Source: Prosthecobacter fusiformis
Lineage (GTDB): Bacteria; Verrucomicrobiota; Verrucomicrobiia; Verrucomicrobiales; Verrucomicrobiaceae
Assembly: GCF_004364345.1 (NCBI RefSeq)
Contig: NZ_SOCA01000020.1
Coordinates: 1-33,554 of the forward strand
Direction: 5' to 3'
Length of the DNA: 33,554 bases
Of the stretch, positions 1 to 6,750 are shown piece after piece; positions within the stretch are counted from its first letter, which is position 1; every line of letters starts with the position of its first letter. The notes beneath the pieces were generated by a model. It searched no databases, was not told where the DNA came from, and saw nothing but the letters and a program-made list of their open reading frames with translations. The translations under genes were made by a program, and so were the position numbers.

Positions 1-464
1 AGGTTTTCCTCGGTGTGCTGACGCCTTGCCGACCTGGGTCGGGCCTCACGCGCGGGAGGAGGCACGGGTGTAAGGGCGGGTGGGGAGGATAGGGGAACGG
101 GGAAAGGAGGGGCGGGAGGGAAAGAGGGGGCTAAATCGGCTGAAACGCGTTTCACTGTTTCATGCGTTACATGCGTTTCATCGGTTTCAGGCAGAACAGA
201 GGAAAGAGGTGCATCATCGGGTAATGATGTTTTGCACTGTTCGACTTCAGAGGAAGTAGGAGCTTCTAAAGGAGAGGCCTGGCGTTTCGCCTCGCGGTGC
301 TTGCGCACGCGCTCGGTGGAGGAGGCTGCGGAGGTGCGTCGGTCCAGGAGAGGGCGTACGAGGAAGCCGCCGTTTTTGGAGATTCGCACCTCGCAGCCGT
401 ATTCGGCCGCGACCTGGGCGGCGACCTTCAGCAAGGCTGGGAGGTCGAGGGGAAGAGTCAGCAT
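1..464 (-). CDS. Unrecognised protein, 5' part only (C-terminus beyond window edge)
   Basis: An ATG at 464 opens a minus-strand frame with no stop up to base 1, so at least 154 residues are coded and the C-terminus is missing. The first 45 or so residues look like a small ordered domain (MLTLPLDLPALLKVAAQVA, then an EYGCEVRISKNGGFLVRPLLD stretch). A basic motif, STERVRKHREAKR, follows. The rest is low-complexity, rich in Pro, Ser, Ala and Thr. RVRKHRE-type basic motifs are common in small phage or plasmid-borne DNA-associated proteins, but I do not recognise the family. No clear Shine-Dalgarno precedes 464, and a GTG further upstream in the same frame is possible. The strong third-position GC bias supports coding. 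Confidence 0.55.
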   Translation of the reverse strand, partial: MLTLPLDLPALLKVAAQVAAEYGCEVRISKNGGFLVRPLLDRRTSAASSTERVRKHREAKRQASPLEAPTSSEVEQCKTSLPDDAPLSSVLPETDETHVTHETVKRVSADLAPSFPPAPPFPVPLSSPPALTPVPPPAREARPRSARRQHTEEN

Positions 465-596
465 GGGGGAAGCTATTCGGCGCTTTTTGCATGTGCAAGG
501 GAGTGCCACCCCGACTTGGGCTAAGTGGCGAAAAAAAGTTTGGGGGGTGTGGGGAGCGAGGGGGAGATCCATCGTCATGCGGCCAAGGCAGGACGG

Positions 597-690
597 AACC
601 CCGTTGGGGTTCGCCGGGGAGTCGATGAGGGTGGTGACGTGACCCAGGGTTGTGCCAACCCTAGGCTGAATGACGTAAGCCCGTTGGGCT
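597..690. repeat. Degenerate family-2 hairpin unit
   Basis: Three hairpins are visible: AACCCC-gtt-GGGGTT (597-611), AGGGTT-gtgcc-AACCCT (646-662) and AGCCC-gtt-GGGCT (678-690). The last two, joined by a GGCTGAAT linker, correspond to the CCCAGGGC-tcgc-GCCCTGGG and GGCCC-gtt-GGGCC hairpins of the tandem units near 8575-9050. The stem bases differ from those units, but each change is matched on the opposite arm and the gtt loop is kept. Confidence 0.6.
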
Positions 691-753
691 TGGGGAAATG
701 GGGCTGTTCGTGGAAGTGGGATGGGCGTGAGTTTTCGGGGGGGGCTTACTGGC

Positions 754-1046
754 TTCGATATCTCTCAAACCTCCACGCCCTGGCGGGCGCAGCTACCCGT
801 GGCTGCTCGCGCCAGCGAGTGGGCGAGGTTTCTCCTGGCTTCGATATCTCCCAAACCTCCACGCCCTGGCGGGCGCAGCCACGTGGTGCTCGCGCCAGCG
901 AGTGGGCGGATGGTCTTGTGTTTTCAGGGGTTTTACCGCGTTCGACCCGCAGTTGCAGGCAGGAGTGCCCGCATCACTTGATCCTCGCAAACCCCACGCC
1001 CTGGTGGGCGCAGCCACATTGCCCTGGCGGGCGCGGCCACGTGCTG
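754..1046. repeat. Repeat family 1, locus 1 (two units plus a partial third)
   Basis: Units begin near 754 and 841 with TCGATATCTC, and a partial one begins near 985. Each carries two short hairpins: CGCCC-tggc-GGGCG and CTCGC-gcca-GCGAG. They are separated by a CAGC.ACGTGG-type spacer. The partial unit has CGCCC-tggt-GGGCG. The same family occurs at 6240-6540 and, in the opposite orientation, at 32911-33219. All copies lie between genes. The form is that of REP/BIME-like intergenic palindromes. Confidence 0.75.
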
Positions 1047-1141
1047 GGTCGGACGGGGCTTTCTTGGGGCGGACATCGCCGCAGTCGCGGGACAGGGAGT
1101 GCCCACGGTACTTGGGGCGCGGGCACGTGCTCTGATACGGC

Positions 1142-1306
1142 TTACGCGCCGGTGGAATTTCGGGGTGGCGATTTCAGCTTTTGGGTGCAGCCGCAGCCTC
1201 CGCCGCAACCGCTTTTTTTGCGGTTGAGGATGCAGCGGGTGAGGAAGATGACTGCGGTGAGGAGTACCACAGCGGGGGCGGCCCAGGATTGCCAGTCATT
1301 CATCAT
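1142..1306 (-). CDS. FeoB-associated Cys-rich membrane microprotein
   Basis: This 54-residue protein begins MMNDWQSWAAP, continues with one transmembrane helix (about residues 10-24), then a basic stop-transfer NRKK, then SGCGGGCGC with three cysteines, then a short polar tail. This architecture (N-terminal helix, CGGGCGC-like cluster) is that of the FeoB-associated Cys-rich proteins (PF12669 type) found just downstream of feoB in many bacteria. It starts 51 bases after the feoB stop on the same strand, so it is probably the third gene of the feo operon. The family's role is not firmly established. A part in ferrous-iron handling at the FeoB pore is the usual proposal, and the cysteines could bind iron. 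ATG at 1303 is an alternative start. Confidence 0.8.
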   Translation of the reverse strand: MMNDWQSWAAPAVVLLTAVIFLTRCILNRKKSGCGGGCGCTQKLKSPPRNSTGA

Positions 1307-1357
1307 ATCGAGTTGGACGGGTGGAAGGGCGGGACTGTTGAGTTATAAAAACAACCG

Positions 1358-3628
1358 TCAGTAGCCCAGGGCGGTGCCGACCTGGTAAACGGCCAGTGAC
1401 AGGAGGTAGGCGGTGCCGGTCATGAATCCGAGCTGGAACCACATCCAGCCCCAGCTTCCGGTCTCGCGTTTGACGATGGCCATGGTGCTGATGCACTGCA
1501 TGGCGAAGACGTAAAAGACGAGCAGGCTGATGCAGACGAGAGGGGTATAGACCAGGGTGCCATCGGGGCGGCGTTCCTCGCGGATGCGGTCACGCACGGG
1601 CATGAGGTCGTCATCTTCCTCAGCCTGGACGGCATAGACGACGGACATGGTATTGACGAAAACTTCACGGGCGGCAAAGCTGCCGATGAGGCCGATGCCG
1701 ATCTTCCAGTCGTAGCCGAGGGGTTTGATGACAGGCTCGATGAAATGTCCGGCGCGGCCGGCGAAGCTCTGGGCTAAGTGCTGGGAGCTGAGGGCGGCCA
1801 GCTCAGTGCGGGCGGCGACAAGCTCAGGATTTGCGGGGGCTTCGGCTTCCGCTTCGAGGGTGGTATCGCTCTCAGGCCGGGGGCCGGGTTTGGAGAGGGA
1901 TTCATTGATGACGTCAGCCTTTTCATCTTCCTGGCCAGCGGCTTCTTCCAGCGCGGCAATTTTTTCTTCCAAAGCAGCAGCCCGGTCGCCCAGGGAGTGA
2001 TCCTTCGGATAGGTGGAGGCGGCCCAGATGAGGATGGAAATGCCGAAGATGATGGTGCCAGCACGCACCAGAAAGACCTTCGCCCGCTGCCAGACGAGTA
2101 GGAGGATGGACCCCAGCGCGGGCATTTTATAGGAGGGCATCTCCAGGATCATGGGGGCATTGGTGCCGCGCATGATGCCTTTATTGAGAACCCAGGCGAA
2201 GAAGAAGGCACCAAAGGTTCCCAGGGCATACAGGCCGACCATGACGCCTGCCTTGGCCAGATCCGAAACGGTATCCGGCATGAAGGCACTGATGAGGAGC
2301 ACGTAAACGGGGATACGAGCGGAGCAACTGGCGAAGGGCACCACCAGGATGGTGATGAGGCGGTCCTTTGGGCTGTCGATGGTGCGCGTGGCCATGACGC
2401 CTGGGATGGCGCAGGCATAGGAGCTGAGGAAGGGGATGAAGGCCTTTCCATTGAGGCCGACGACGCTCATCATGCGGTCCAGGATGAAAGCCATGCGGGC
2501 CATGTAACCGGTATCCTCCATGATGCCGATGAAGAAGAAGAGGATCAAAATCTGTGGCAGGAAGATGACTACCCCGCCGACTCCGGCGATGGCTCCCTGG
2601 ACGATGAGATCCCGCAGGTCCCCCGGTGGCATGAGGTCCGTGACCCAGCCGCCGAGTGCGCCGAAGCCGGTATCAATCCAGTCCATGGGGCCTTCAGCCA
2701 CCTTGAAGATGAGGTAGAAAAGGAACACCAGGAAGGCGAGAACGGTGATGCCGCCGAAGATGGGGTGGAGAAGGAAGGCATCCAGCTTTTGGGTCAAAGT
2801 GGGCAGTTCCTGCTCAGGCCGCTGGAGCACCTGCTGGGTCAGTTTTTCGATCTCAGCGTAGCGGTCAGCCACGAGCTGGTCCTCCCAGCCGGGGTGGGCA
2901 GCATTCAGGGCCTCGCGTCCGCGCTGGATCTGGCCCAGGTGGGCATCCAGGATACCGGCGTGCAGGGGATCGTGGTCGGAAAGGAGGTAAAGTGGCTCCA
3001 ACAGCGTGGTTTTGTCATGCACGGCCTGCGTCAGCAGGAGCTCGGCACGGGTGGTCTGCAAGGCGGCGCGGATGTCATCCGGCAGGGGGGCGGACTGCCA
3101 GCGGGGGAGGGGGATGTCCTCGCGGCTGATGGCAGCCTTTAGCTCGATGAATCCGGTGCCGCTGGTGGCCTGCATGGGCACGACGGGCACGCCGAGTTCT
3201 TCAGAAAGTTTTTTGACATCAATGCGCCACTCCTTGGTCTTGGCGATGTCCATCATGTTTAGCACCAGGACGGTGGGCAGGCCCAGCTCCAGCACCTGAG
3301 TGAGGAGGTAAAGATTCCGCTCCAGGTTGGCTGCATCGGCGATGAAGACGACGCGGTCCGGCCGGGGGGTGTCCGGGCGGCGGCCCAGGAGGACATCCCG
3401 CAGCACGGCTTCATCCGGACTGCGGGCATTTAGGCTGTAGGCACCGGGCAGGTCAATGAGGCGCAGTTTTTTGCCATGCTGGCTGTAGCATTCGCCGATC
3501 TTTTTTTCGACGGTGACACCGGGGTAGTTGCCCACCTTTTGGCGCAGGCCGGTGAGGTGGTTGAAGACGGTGGTCTTCCCGGAATTGGGGTTGCCGACGA
3601 TGGCCAGCAGGGGCGATTCAGCGCTCAT
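1358..3628 (-). CDS. feoB: Ferrous iron transporter FeoB
   Basis: This 756-residue inner-membrane Fe(II) transporter has an N-terminal G domain: G1 GNPNSGKTT (12-20), PGVTVE switch (36-41), G3 DLPGAYS (59-65) and G4 NMMD (124-127). The helical spacer domain follows, then the polytopic channel domain with both Gate motifs (FIPFLSSYACAIPGVMATR and the VPFASCSARIPVY region with its conserved Cys). Roughly residues 540-630 form a charged Ala/Glu-rich, probably coiled-coil insertion between membrane helices, longer than in the E. coli protein. The C-terminus is helical and hydrophobic. Its ATG overlaps the feoA stop in an ATGA arrangement, so the two are translationally coupled. The protein takes up Fe(II) under low-oxygen conditions. 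I saw no convincing Fur box upstream of the operon. Confidence 0.97.
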   Translation of the reverse strand: MSAESPLLAIVGNPNSGKTTVFNHLTGLRQKVGNYPGVTVEKKIGECYSQHGKKLRLIDLPGAYSLNARSPDEAVLRDVLLGRRPDTPRPDRVVFIADAANLERNLYLLTQVLELGLPTVLVLNMMDIAKTKEWRIDVKKLSEELGVPVVPMQATSGTGFIELKAAISREDIPLPRWQSAPLPDDIRAALQTTRAELLLTQAVHDKTTLLEPLYLLSDHDPLHAGILDAHLGQIQRGREALNAAHPGWEDQLVADRYAEIEKLTQQVLQRPEQELPTLTQKLDAFLLHPIFGGITVLAFLVFLFYLIFKVAEGPMDWIDTGFGALGGWVTDLMPPGDLRDLIVQGAIAGVGGVVIFLPQILILFFFIGIMEDTGYMARMAFILDRMMSVVGLNGKAFIPFLSSYACAIPGVMATRTIDSPKDRLITILVVPFASCSARIPVYVLLISAFMPDTVSDLAKAGVMVGLYALGTFGAFFFAWVLNKGIMRGTNAPMILEMPSYKMPALGSILLLVWQRAKVFLVRAGTIIFGISILIWAASTYPKDHSLGDRAAALEEKIAALEEAAGQEDEKADVINESLSKPGPRPESDTTLEAEAEAPANPELVAARTELAALSSQHLAQSFAGRAGHFIEPVIKPLGYDWKIGIGLIGSFAAREVFVNTMSVVYAVQAEEDDDLMPVRDRIREERRPDGTLVYTPLVCISLLVFYVFAMQCISTMAIVKRETGSWGWMWFQLGFMTGTAYLLSLAVYQVGTALGY

Positions 3629-3861
3629 GCCAGGGTGATGGAAATGTCTGCCGCCTCGTGGTTGCGCATGGCCAGATGGGAGCCGCGCACGGTGATTTCG
3701 ATTGGCTCGCCCAGGGGGGCGCGGCGGACCATGGTGACTTTGGCACCGGGGGTCAGGCCCAGTTCACGCAAGCGGGTAAGCCCGGCCCGGCCAGTGGGCA
3801 TGGACTGAATGATGCCGGTCTGGCCAATGGGGAGTTTGGAAAGTGTGGAGGTGGCGTGCAT
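3625..3861 (-). CDS. feoA: FeoA-like SH3-domain protein
   Basis: This 78-residue protein has the FeoA signature: KLPIGQTGIIQSM near residues 9-21, then GLTRLRELGLTPGAKVTMVRRAPLGEPIEITVRGSHLAMRNHEAADI, the small SH3-like beta-barrel of PF04023. FeoA is a cytoplasmic partner needed for FeoB transport activity. It is first in the operon, and its stop overlaps the feoB ATG by four bases. The length is standard. ATG at 3861 is the only sensible start. Confidence 0.95.
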   Translation of the reverse strand: MHATSTLSKLPIGQTGIIQSMPTGRAGLTRLRELGLTPGAKVTMVRRAPLGEPIEITVRGSHLAMRNHEAADISITLA

Positions 3862-4010
3862 GGTGCTATTGAGACGCGCTTGCAGGGATGAACGCTAGAG
3901 GGGGCGGGAACCTTTGCAACCTGCGGGTATTGATTTATGCGCGCGGATTTTGAGCCTGGCTTGCGGGCGGGTTTGAAATGAGGCGCATTTGACTCCATGA
4001 ATGGGGCTGG

Positions 4011-4775
4011 ATGCCCACACGCCTGATCACTGCCTTTGTTCTCCTCTTTCTCCACGCTCCGCTGGTGGTGCTGATGGTGAATTCAGTGAACGGATCGCGC
4101 TTTGGCGGGGAGTGGGAGGGCTTTACCTGGAAATGGTATGAGCGGCTGTGGGAGGCGGATGAGGTGTGGGAATCCCTCTGGCTGACTTTAAAAATCGCCG
4201 TGCTGTCCAGCCTGGCGGCGATGGTGCTGGGGACCCTGGCGGCCTGGGTACTGCATCAGTTTCGCTCCCGGTTACAAACGGTGCATCAGGGGCTGGTGAC
4301 GCTGCCGCTGGCGCTGCCGGATCTGCTGATGGGCATGTCCCTGCTGGCTCTTTTCGTGGCGCTGGGGGTGGAGACGGGGATGATGACCATCTGGATCGCC
4401 CATGTGACTTTTTGTGTGAGCTATGTGACGCTGGTGGTACTAGGGAGGTTGCAGGATTTTGATTTCACCCTGCTGGATGCGGCGCGGGACCTGGGGGCCT
4501 CGCGCGGGCAGACGGTGAGGCGGGTTTTGCTGCCGTTACTGCTGCCGGGGATCCTGGCGGGCGGGCTGCTGGCTTTCACCCTGTCCATGGATGATTATGT
4601 GATCACCTTTTTTGTGTCAGGACCGGGGACCACGACGCTGCCGCTGCGTGTGGCGAGCATGATGAAAACAAGCCGTAACCTGCCGGTGATCAATGCCCTG
4701 AGTACACTGATGATCATCGCCACTTTCCTCCTGGCCGCGGCGAGTTTCCGCCTTCAGCGAAGCAGGGGGCACTGA
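4011..4775 (+). CDS. potC: PotC-like polyamine ABC transporter permease (solitary)
   Basis: This 254-residue inner-membrane permease begins LITAFVLLFLHAPLVVLMVNS, the typical PotC/YdcV-type first helix, and has about six membrane helices. The EAA loop that contacts the ATPase is DAARDLGASRGQTVRRVLLPLLLPG (about 155-179). The SMDDYVITFFVSGPG(T)TTLP segment after it is characteristic of spermidine/putrescine permeases. The family imports polyamines together with PotA, PotB and PotD. None of these partners lies in the window: the upstream neighbour is divergent feoA and the downstream neighbour is a DUF5069 gene. The gene looks intact, so its partners are presumably elsewhere. Confidence 0.85.
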   Translation: MPTRLITAFVLLFLHAPLVVLMVNSVNGSRFGGEWEGFTWKWYERLWEADEVWESLWLTLKIAVLSSLAAMVLGTLAAWVLHQFRSRLQTVHQGLVTLPLALPDLLMGMSLLALFVALGVETGMMTIWIAHVTFCVSYVTLVVLGRLQDFDFTLLDAARDLGASRGQTVRRVLLPLLLPGILAGGLLAFTLSMDDYVITFFVSGPGTTTLPLRVASMMKTSRNLPVINALSTLMIIATFLLAAASFRLQRSRGH

Positions 4776-4843
4776 GGCAAGTGGCAGGCGGTGAAACTTT
4801 TCGCGTGCCCCAGGGGCCAGCCGTGTCTATTCATGAGCCACTT

Positions 4844-5371
4844 ATGAAGCATTATATTTGGGATTCCTATTTCGTGGAACTGTTCGACGCCTGCGTGGAT
4901 GAATACGATGAGGGCAACACCGACTTCGAAAGCTGGTTCAGCGATGAAGACCAGGATTTCCTGAAGGCCATCGGCTGCCGTGAGCGGGAGTTCTTTGATT
5001 TCGTGGAAGACAACGTGAGCTCCGCTGGGGAGGACCCGACGGCCATCACGGCACTGCTGGTGGCAGGGGTGCGCCGGGATTATTTCCTGACCGTCCAGAA
5101 GGGCGTCTCTAGCACGACGGTCATTGTGCCTTCGGAACTGCCTGCAAAGACGGCGGATCTCGCAGGATTCGTCTGGCTGCCCCGCATCATCGCGAAGGCC
5201 CGCGCCAAACTGAAAGGTGAGATGGACCCAGACACGATGTTCTGCTGCGGTGGCGACCGGGCGTTTTTGTCCAAACATGACATTCATCCGGCCGACTTCC
5301 TGCGTGTGGTCTGGGCGGCGCATGATGACGATCAAAAAATCGTGGATTACGTCAAATCCCGTCAGGCCTGA
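4844..5371 (+). CDS. DUF5069-domain protein
   Basis: A soluble protein of 175 residues if started at ATG 4844 (MKHYIWDSYFVELFDACVDEY). The second half, DLAGFVWLPRIIAKARAKLKGEM through the SKHDIHPADFLRVV and DDDQKIVDYVKS segments, fits the DUF5069 family, which is common in Verrucomicrobiota and has no known biochemical function. An in-frame GTG at 4781 preceded by GAGG would add 21 residues and abut potC. I prefer 4844 because the added residues look unstructured, but the choice is uncertain. The gene follows potC closely and precedes the hydroxylase gene by 24 bases, so the three are probably co-transcribed. Confidence 0.7.
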   Translation: MKHYIWDSYFVELFDACVDEYDEGNTDFESWFSDEDQDFLKAIGCREREFFDFVEDNVSSAGEDPTAITALLVAGVRRDYFLTVQKGVSSTTVIVPSELPAKTADLAGFVWLPRIIAKARAKLKGEMDPDTMFCCGGDRAFLSKHDIHPADFLRVVWAAHDDDQKIVDYVKSRQA

Positions 5372-5395
5372 TCCCAGGTCGGCGAATGAAAAGCC

Positions 5396-6238
5396 ATGGA
5401 ACTGTTTCGTGAACAACTGCTGCTGCTGGTGACGGTGCCGGTGATCTTGGGGGCCATCCTCCTGGAGATCATCGTCACTCATTTCCATGGCATCCGCGCT
5501 TATACTAAGCGGGAGACGCTGACGAATTTTTACATGGCGGCCCTGAATGGCAGCCTGGATCTGCTGCTGCGGGCGGTGCTGGTACTGCCTCTGCTGCTGT
5601 GGTGCTGGAACCGCCGGGTGATGGATCTGGAGCAGGGGTGGGTTTACTGGATCGCCCTGTTTCTGCTGCAGGATCTGGCGTATTACGTTCTGCATTTTGT
5701 GGATCATCACTGCCGCCTGTTTTGGGCCGTGCATGTGACGCATCATTCCTCGGAGGAGTTTAACCTGACCACGGGTTTTCGTTCCTCCGTGTTCCAGCCG
5801 GTGTATCGCACGTTTTACTTTCTGCCCATTGCCTGGCTGGGGTTTGAGCCGCTGGACATCCTCTTCATGTATGCGGCCACGCAGATCTATGGCAGCCTGA
5901 TTCACACCGAGCGCATCCGTTCGATGGGCTGGCTGGAGCATGTGCTGGTGACGCCCAGCCACCATCGCGTGCATCATGCCTCCAATGGCCGGTATCTGGA
6001 TAAAAACATGGGCATGTGCCTCATCGTGTGGGACCGGCTTTTTGGTACTTTTCAGGCGGAACTGCCGGAGGAACCCGTGCGTTACGGCCTAACCAGAAAG
6101 ATCGAGGACCGGGGCCCGGTGAACATTGTCCTGCATGAATGGCGGGACATGTGGGCGGATGTGAAACGTAGCTCCCTGCCCTGGTGGAAACGCCTGGGCT
6201 ATGTGCTGCGCGGTCCTGGCTGGAAGGCTGGGGAGTAA
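5396..6238 (+). CDS. Fatty acid hydroxylase / sterol desaturase superfamily membrane protein
   Basis: This 280-residue integral membrane protein carries the full di-iron histidine set of PF04116: H100-x3-H104-H105, H113-x2-H116-H117 and H189-H190-x2-H193-H194. Hydrophobic helices lie at about 8-28, 55-70, 83-100 and 140-165. The family uses O2 and a non-haem di-iron centre to hydroxylate or desaturate lipid chains, as in sterol desaturases, alkylglycerol monooxygenase and carotenoid hydroxylase. The THHSSEEFNLTTGFR segment is typical of bacterial sterol-desaturase-family members. The substrate cannot be named from sequence. It probably shares a transcript with the two upstream genes. Confidence 0.88.
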   Translation: MELFREQLLLLVTVPVILGAILLEIIVTHFHGIRAYTKRETLTNFYMAALNGSLDLLLRAVLVLPLLLWCWNRRVMDLEQGWVYWIALFLLQDLAYYVLHFVDHHCRLFWAVHVTHHSSEEFNLTTGFRSSVFQPVYRTFYFLPIAWLGFEPLDILFMYAATQIYGSLIHTERIRSMGWLEHVLVTPSHHRVHHASNGRYLDKNMGMCLIVWDRLFGTFQAELPEEPVRYGLTRKIEDRGPVNIVLHEWRDMWADVKRSSLPWWKRLGYVLRGPGWKAGE

Positions 6239-6239
6239 G

Positions 6240-6540
6240 GGGGCAGTAGCTGCTCGCACCAGCGAGTGGGCGGGTGGAGTGGAATGTCGAGGCTTCCCAA
6301 GACCCACGCCCTGATGGGCGCAGCCACGGGGTGTGGCTGCTCGCGCCAGCGAGTGGGCGGGTGGTGTGGAGTGTCGAGGCCCCAGAGACCCACGCCCTGG
6401 CGGGCGCAGCCACGTGGTGTAGCTGCTCGCACCAGCGAGTGGGCGAGTGGTGTGGAGTGTCGAGGCTTCCCAGACCCACGCCCTGGCGGGCGCAGCCACG
6501 TGTGTGAGCCCTGGCGGGAGCAGCCACGGGTAGGCGCAGC
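6240..6540. repeat. Repeat family 1, locus 2 (three units and a partial)
   Basis: The GCTGCTCGC marker recurs at 6249, 6336 and 6422, a period of 86-87 bases. Each unit holds CTCGC-(g/a)cca-GCGAG and CGCCC-tgg(c)-GGGCG hairpins, with the variant CGCCC-tgat-GGGCG near 6308. A truncated copy follows up to about 6528. The array fills the convergent gap between the hydroxylase gene and the Trm112-like gene. Open frames crossing it have no protein-like features. Confidence 0.8.
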
Positions 6541-6541
6541 A

Positions 6542-6739
6542 CTACGAATCCTGGGGCAGCAGGACGGGGATGCCGTCTTCGATAGGGTAAAAGCGGGTGC
6601 CGTCCTGGTTGACCAGGGCTTTTTCATCGGCGGGATGTCCGTGGTGCTGGAGGTCGGCGGCCTCGGCCCAGCGCAGGGGCTGATGCGTGTGCGGGCAGCG
6701 AAAGGTGGGCAGGAAATCGTTGATCCAGGAAAGGTCCAT
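6542..6739 (-). CDS. Trm112-like small protein
   Basis: This 65-residue protein begins MDLSWINDFLPTFRCPHTHQPL, contains the LVNQDGTRFYPIEDGIPVLLP motif and ends QDS, as in the bacterial Trm112p-like/YcaR family (PF03966, UPF0434). The family usually forms a small zinc-ribbon-like fold. Here one Cys remains in the first knuckle (RCPHTHQPL), so metal binding may be lost. Bacterial members are thought to act as small chaperone or activator subunits, but the target is unknown. ATG 6739 lies 11 bases after the moeB stop on the same strand, so the two are probably co-transcribed. Confidence 0.85.
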   Translation of the reverse strand: MDLSWINDFLPTFRCPHTHQPLRWAEAADLQHHGHPADEKALVNQDGTRFYPIEDGIPVLLPQDS

Positions 6740-6750
6740 AACGTTTGTTG

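Larger units (their letters stand above)
465..1141. other. 677-base stretch without a convincing gene
   Basis: I see no credible protein gene between the partial gene and the FeoB-associated gene. The open frames here owe their length to GC-rich repeats. The stretch holds a degenerate copy of repeat family 2 (597-690) and two and a half units of repeat family 1 (754-1046). Apart from these it is G-rich sequence in which I see nothing recognisable. Confidence 0.6.

Noticed and set aside
754..1046. Possible CRISPR-like or attC-like array
   Set aside because: No unique spacers, no integron integrase and no attC core sites. The units are REP-like palindromes.
3862..4010. Fur box between feoA and potC
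   Set aside because: Looked for because of the feo operon, but no GATAATGATAATCATTATC-like sequence is recognisable.
4754..5977. 407-codon minus-strand open frame
   Set aside because: It is antisense to the DUF5069 and hydroxylase genes, both of which have recognisable family motifs.
6021..6542. Repetitive minus-strand open frames with an ARAWV/PLAGASS pattern
   Set aside because: They are translations of family-1 hairpin units. The same pattern at 793-1017 and 32645-33104 tracks the repeats and not a protein family.
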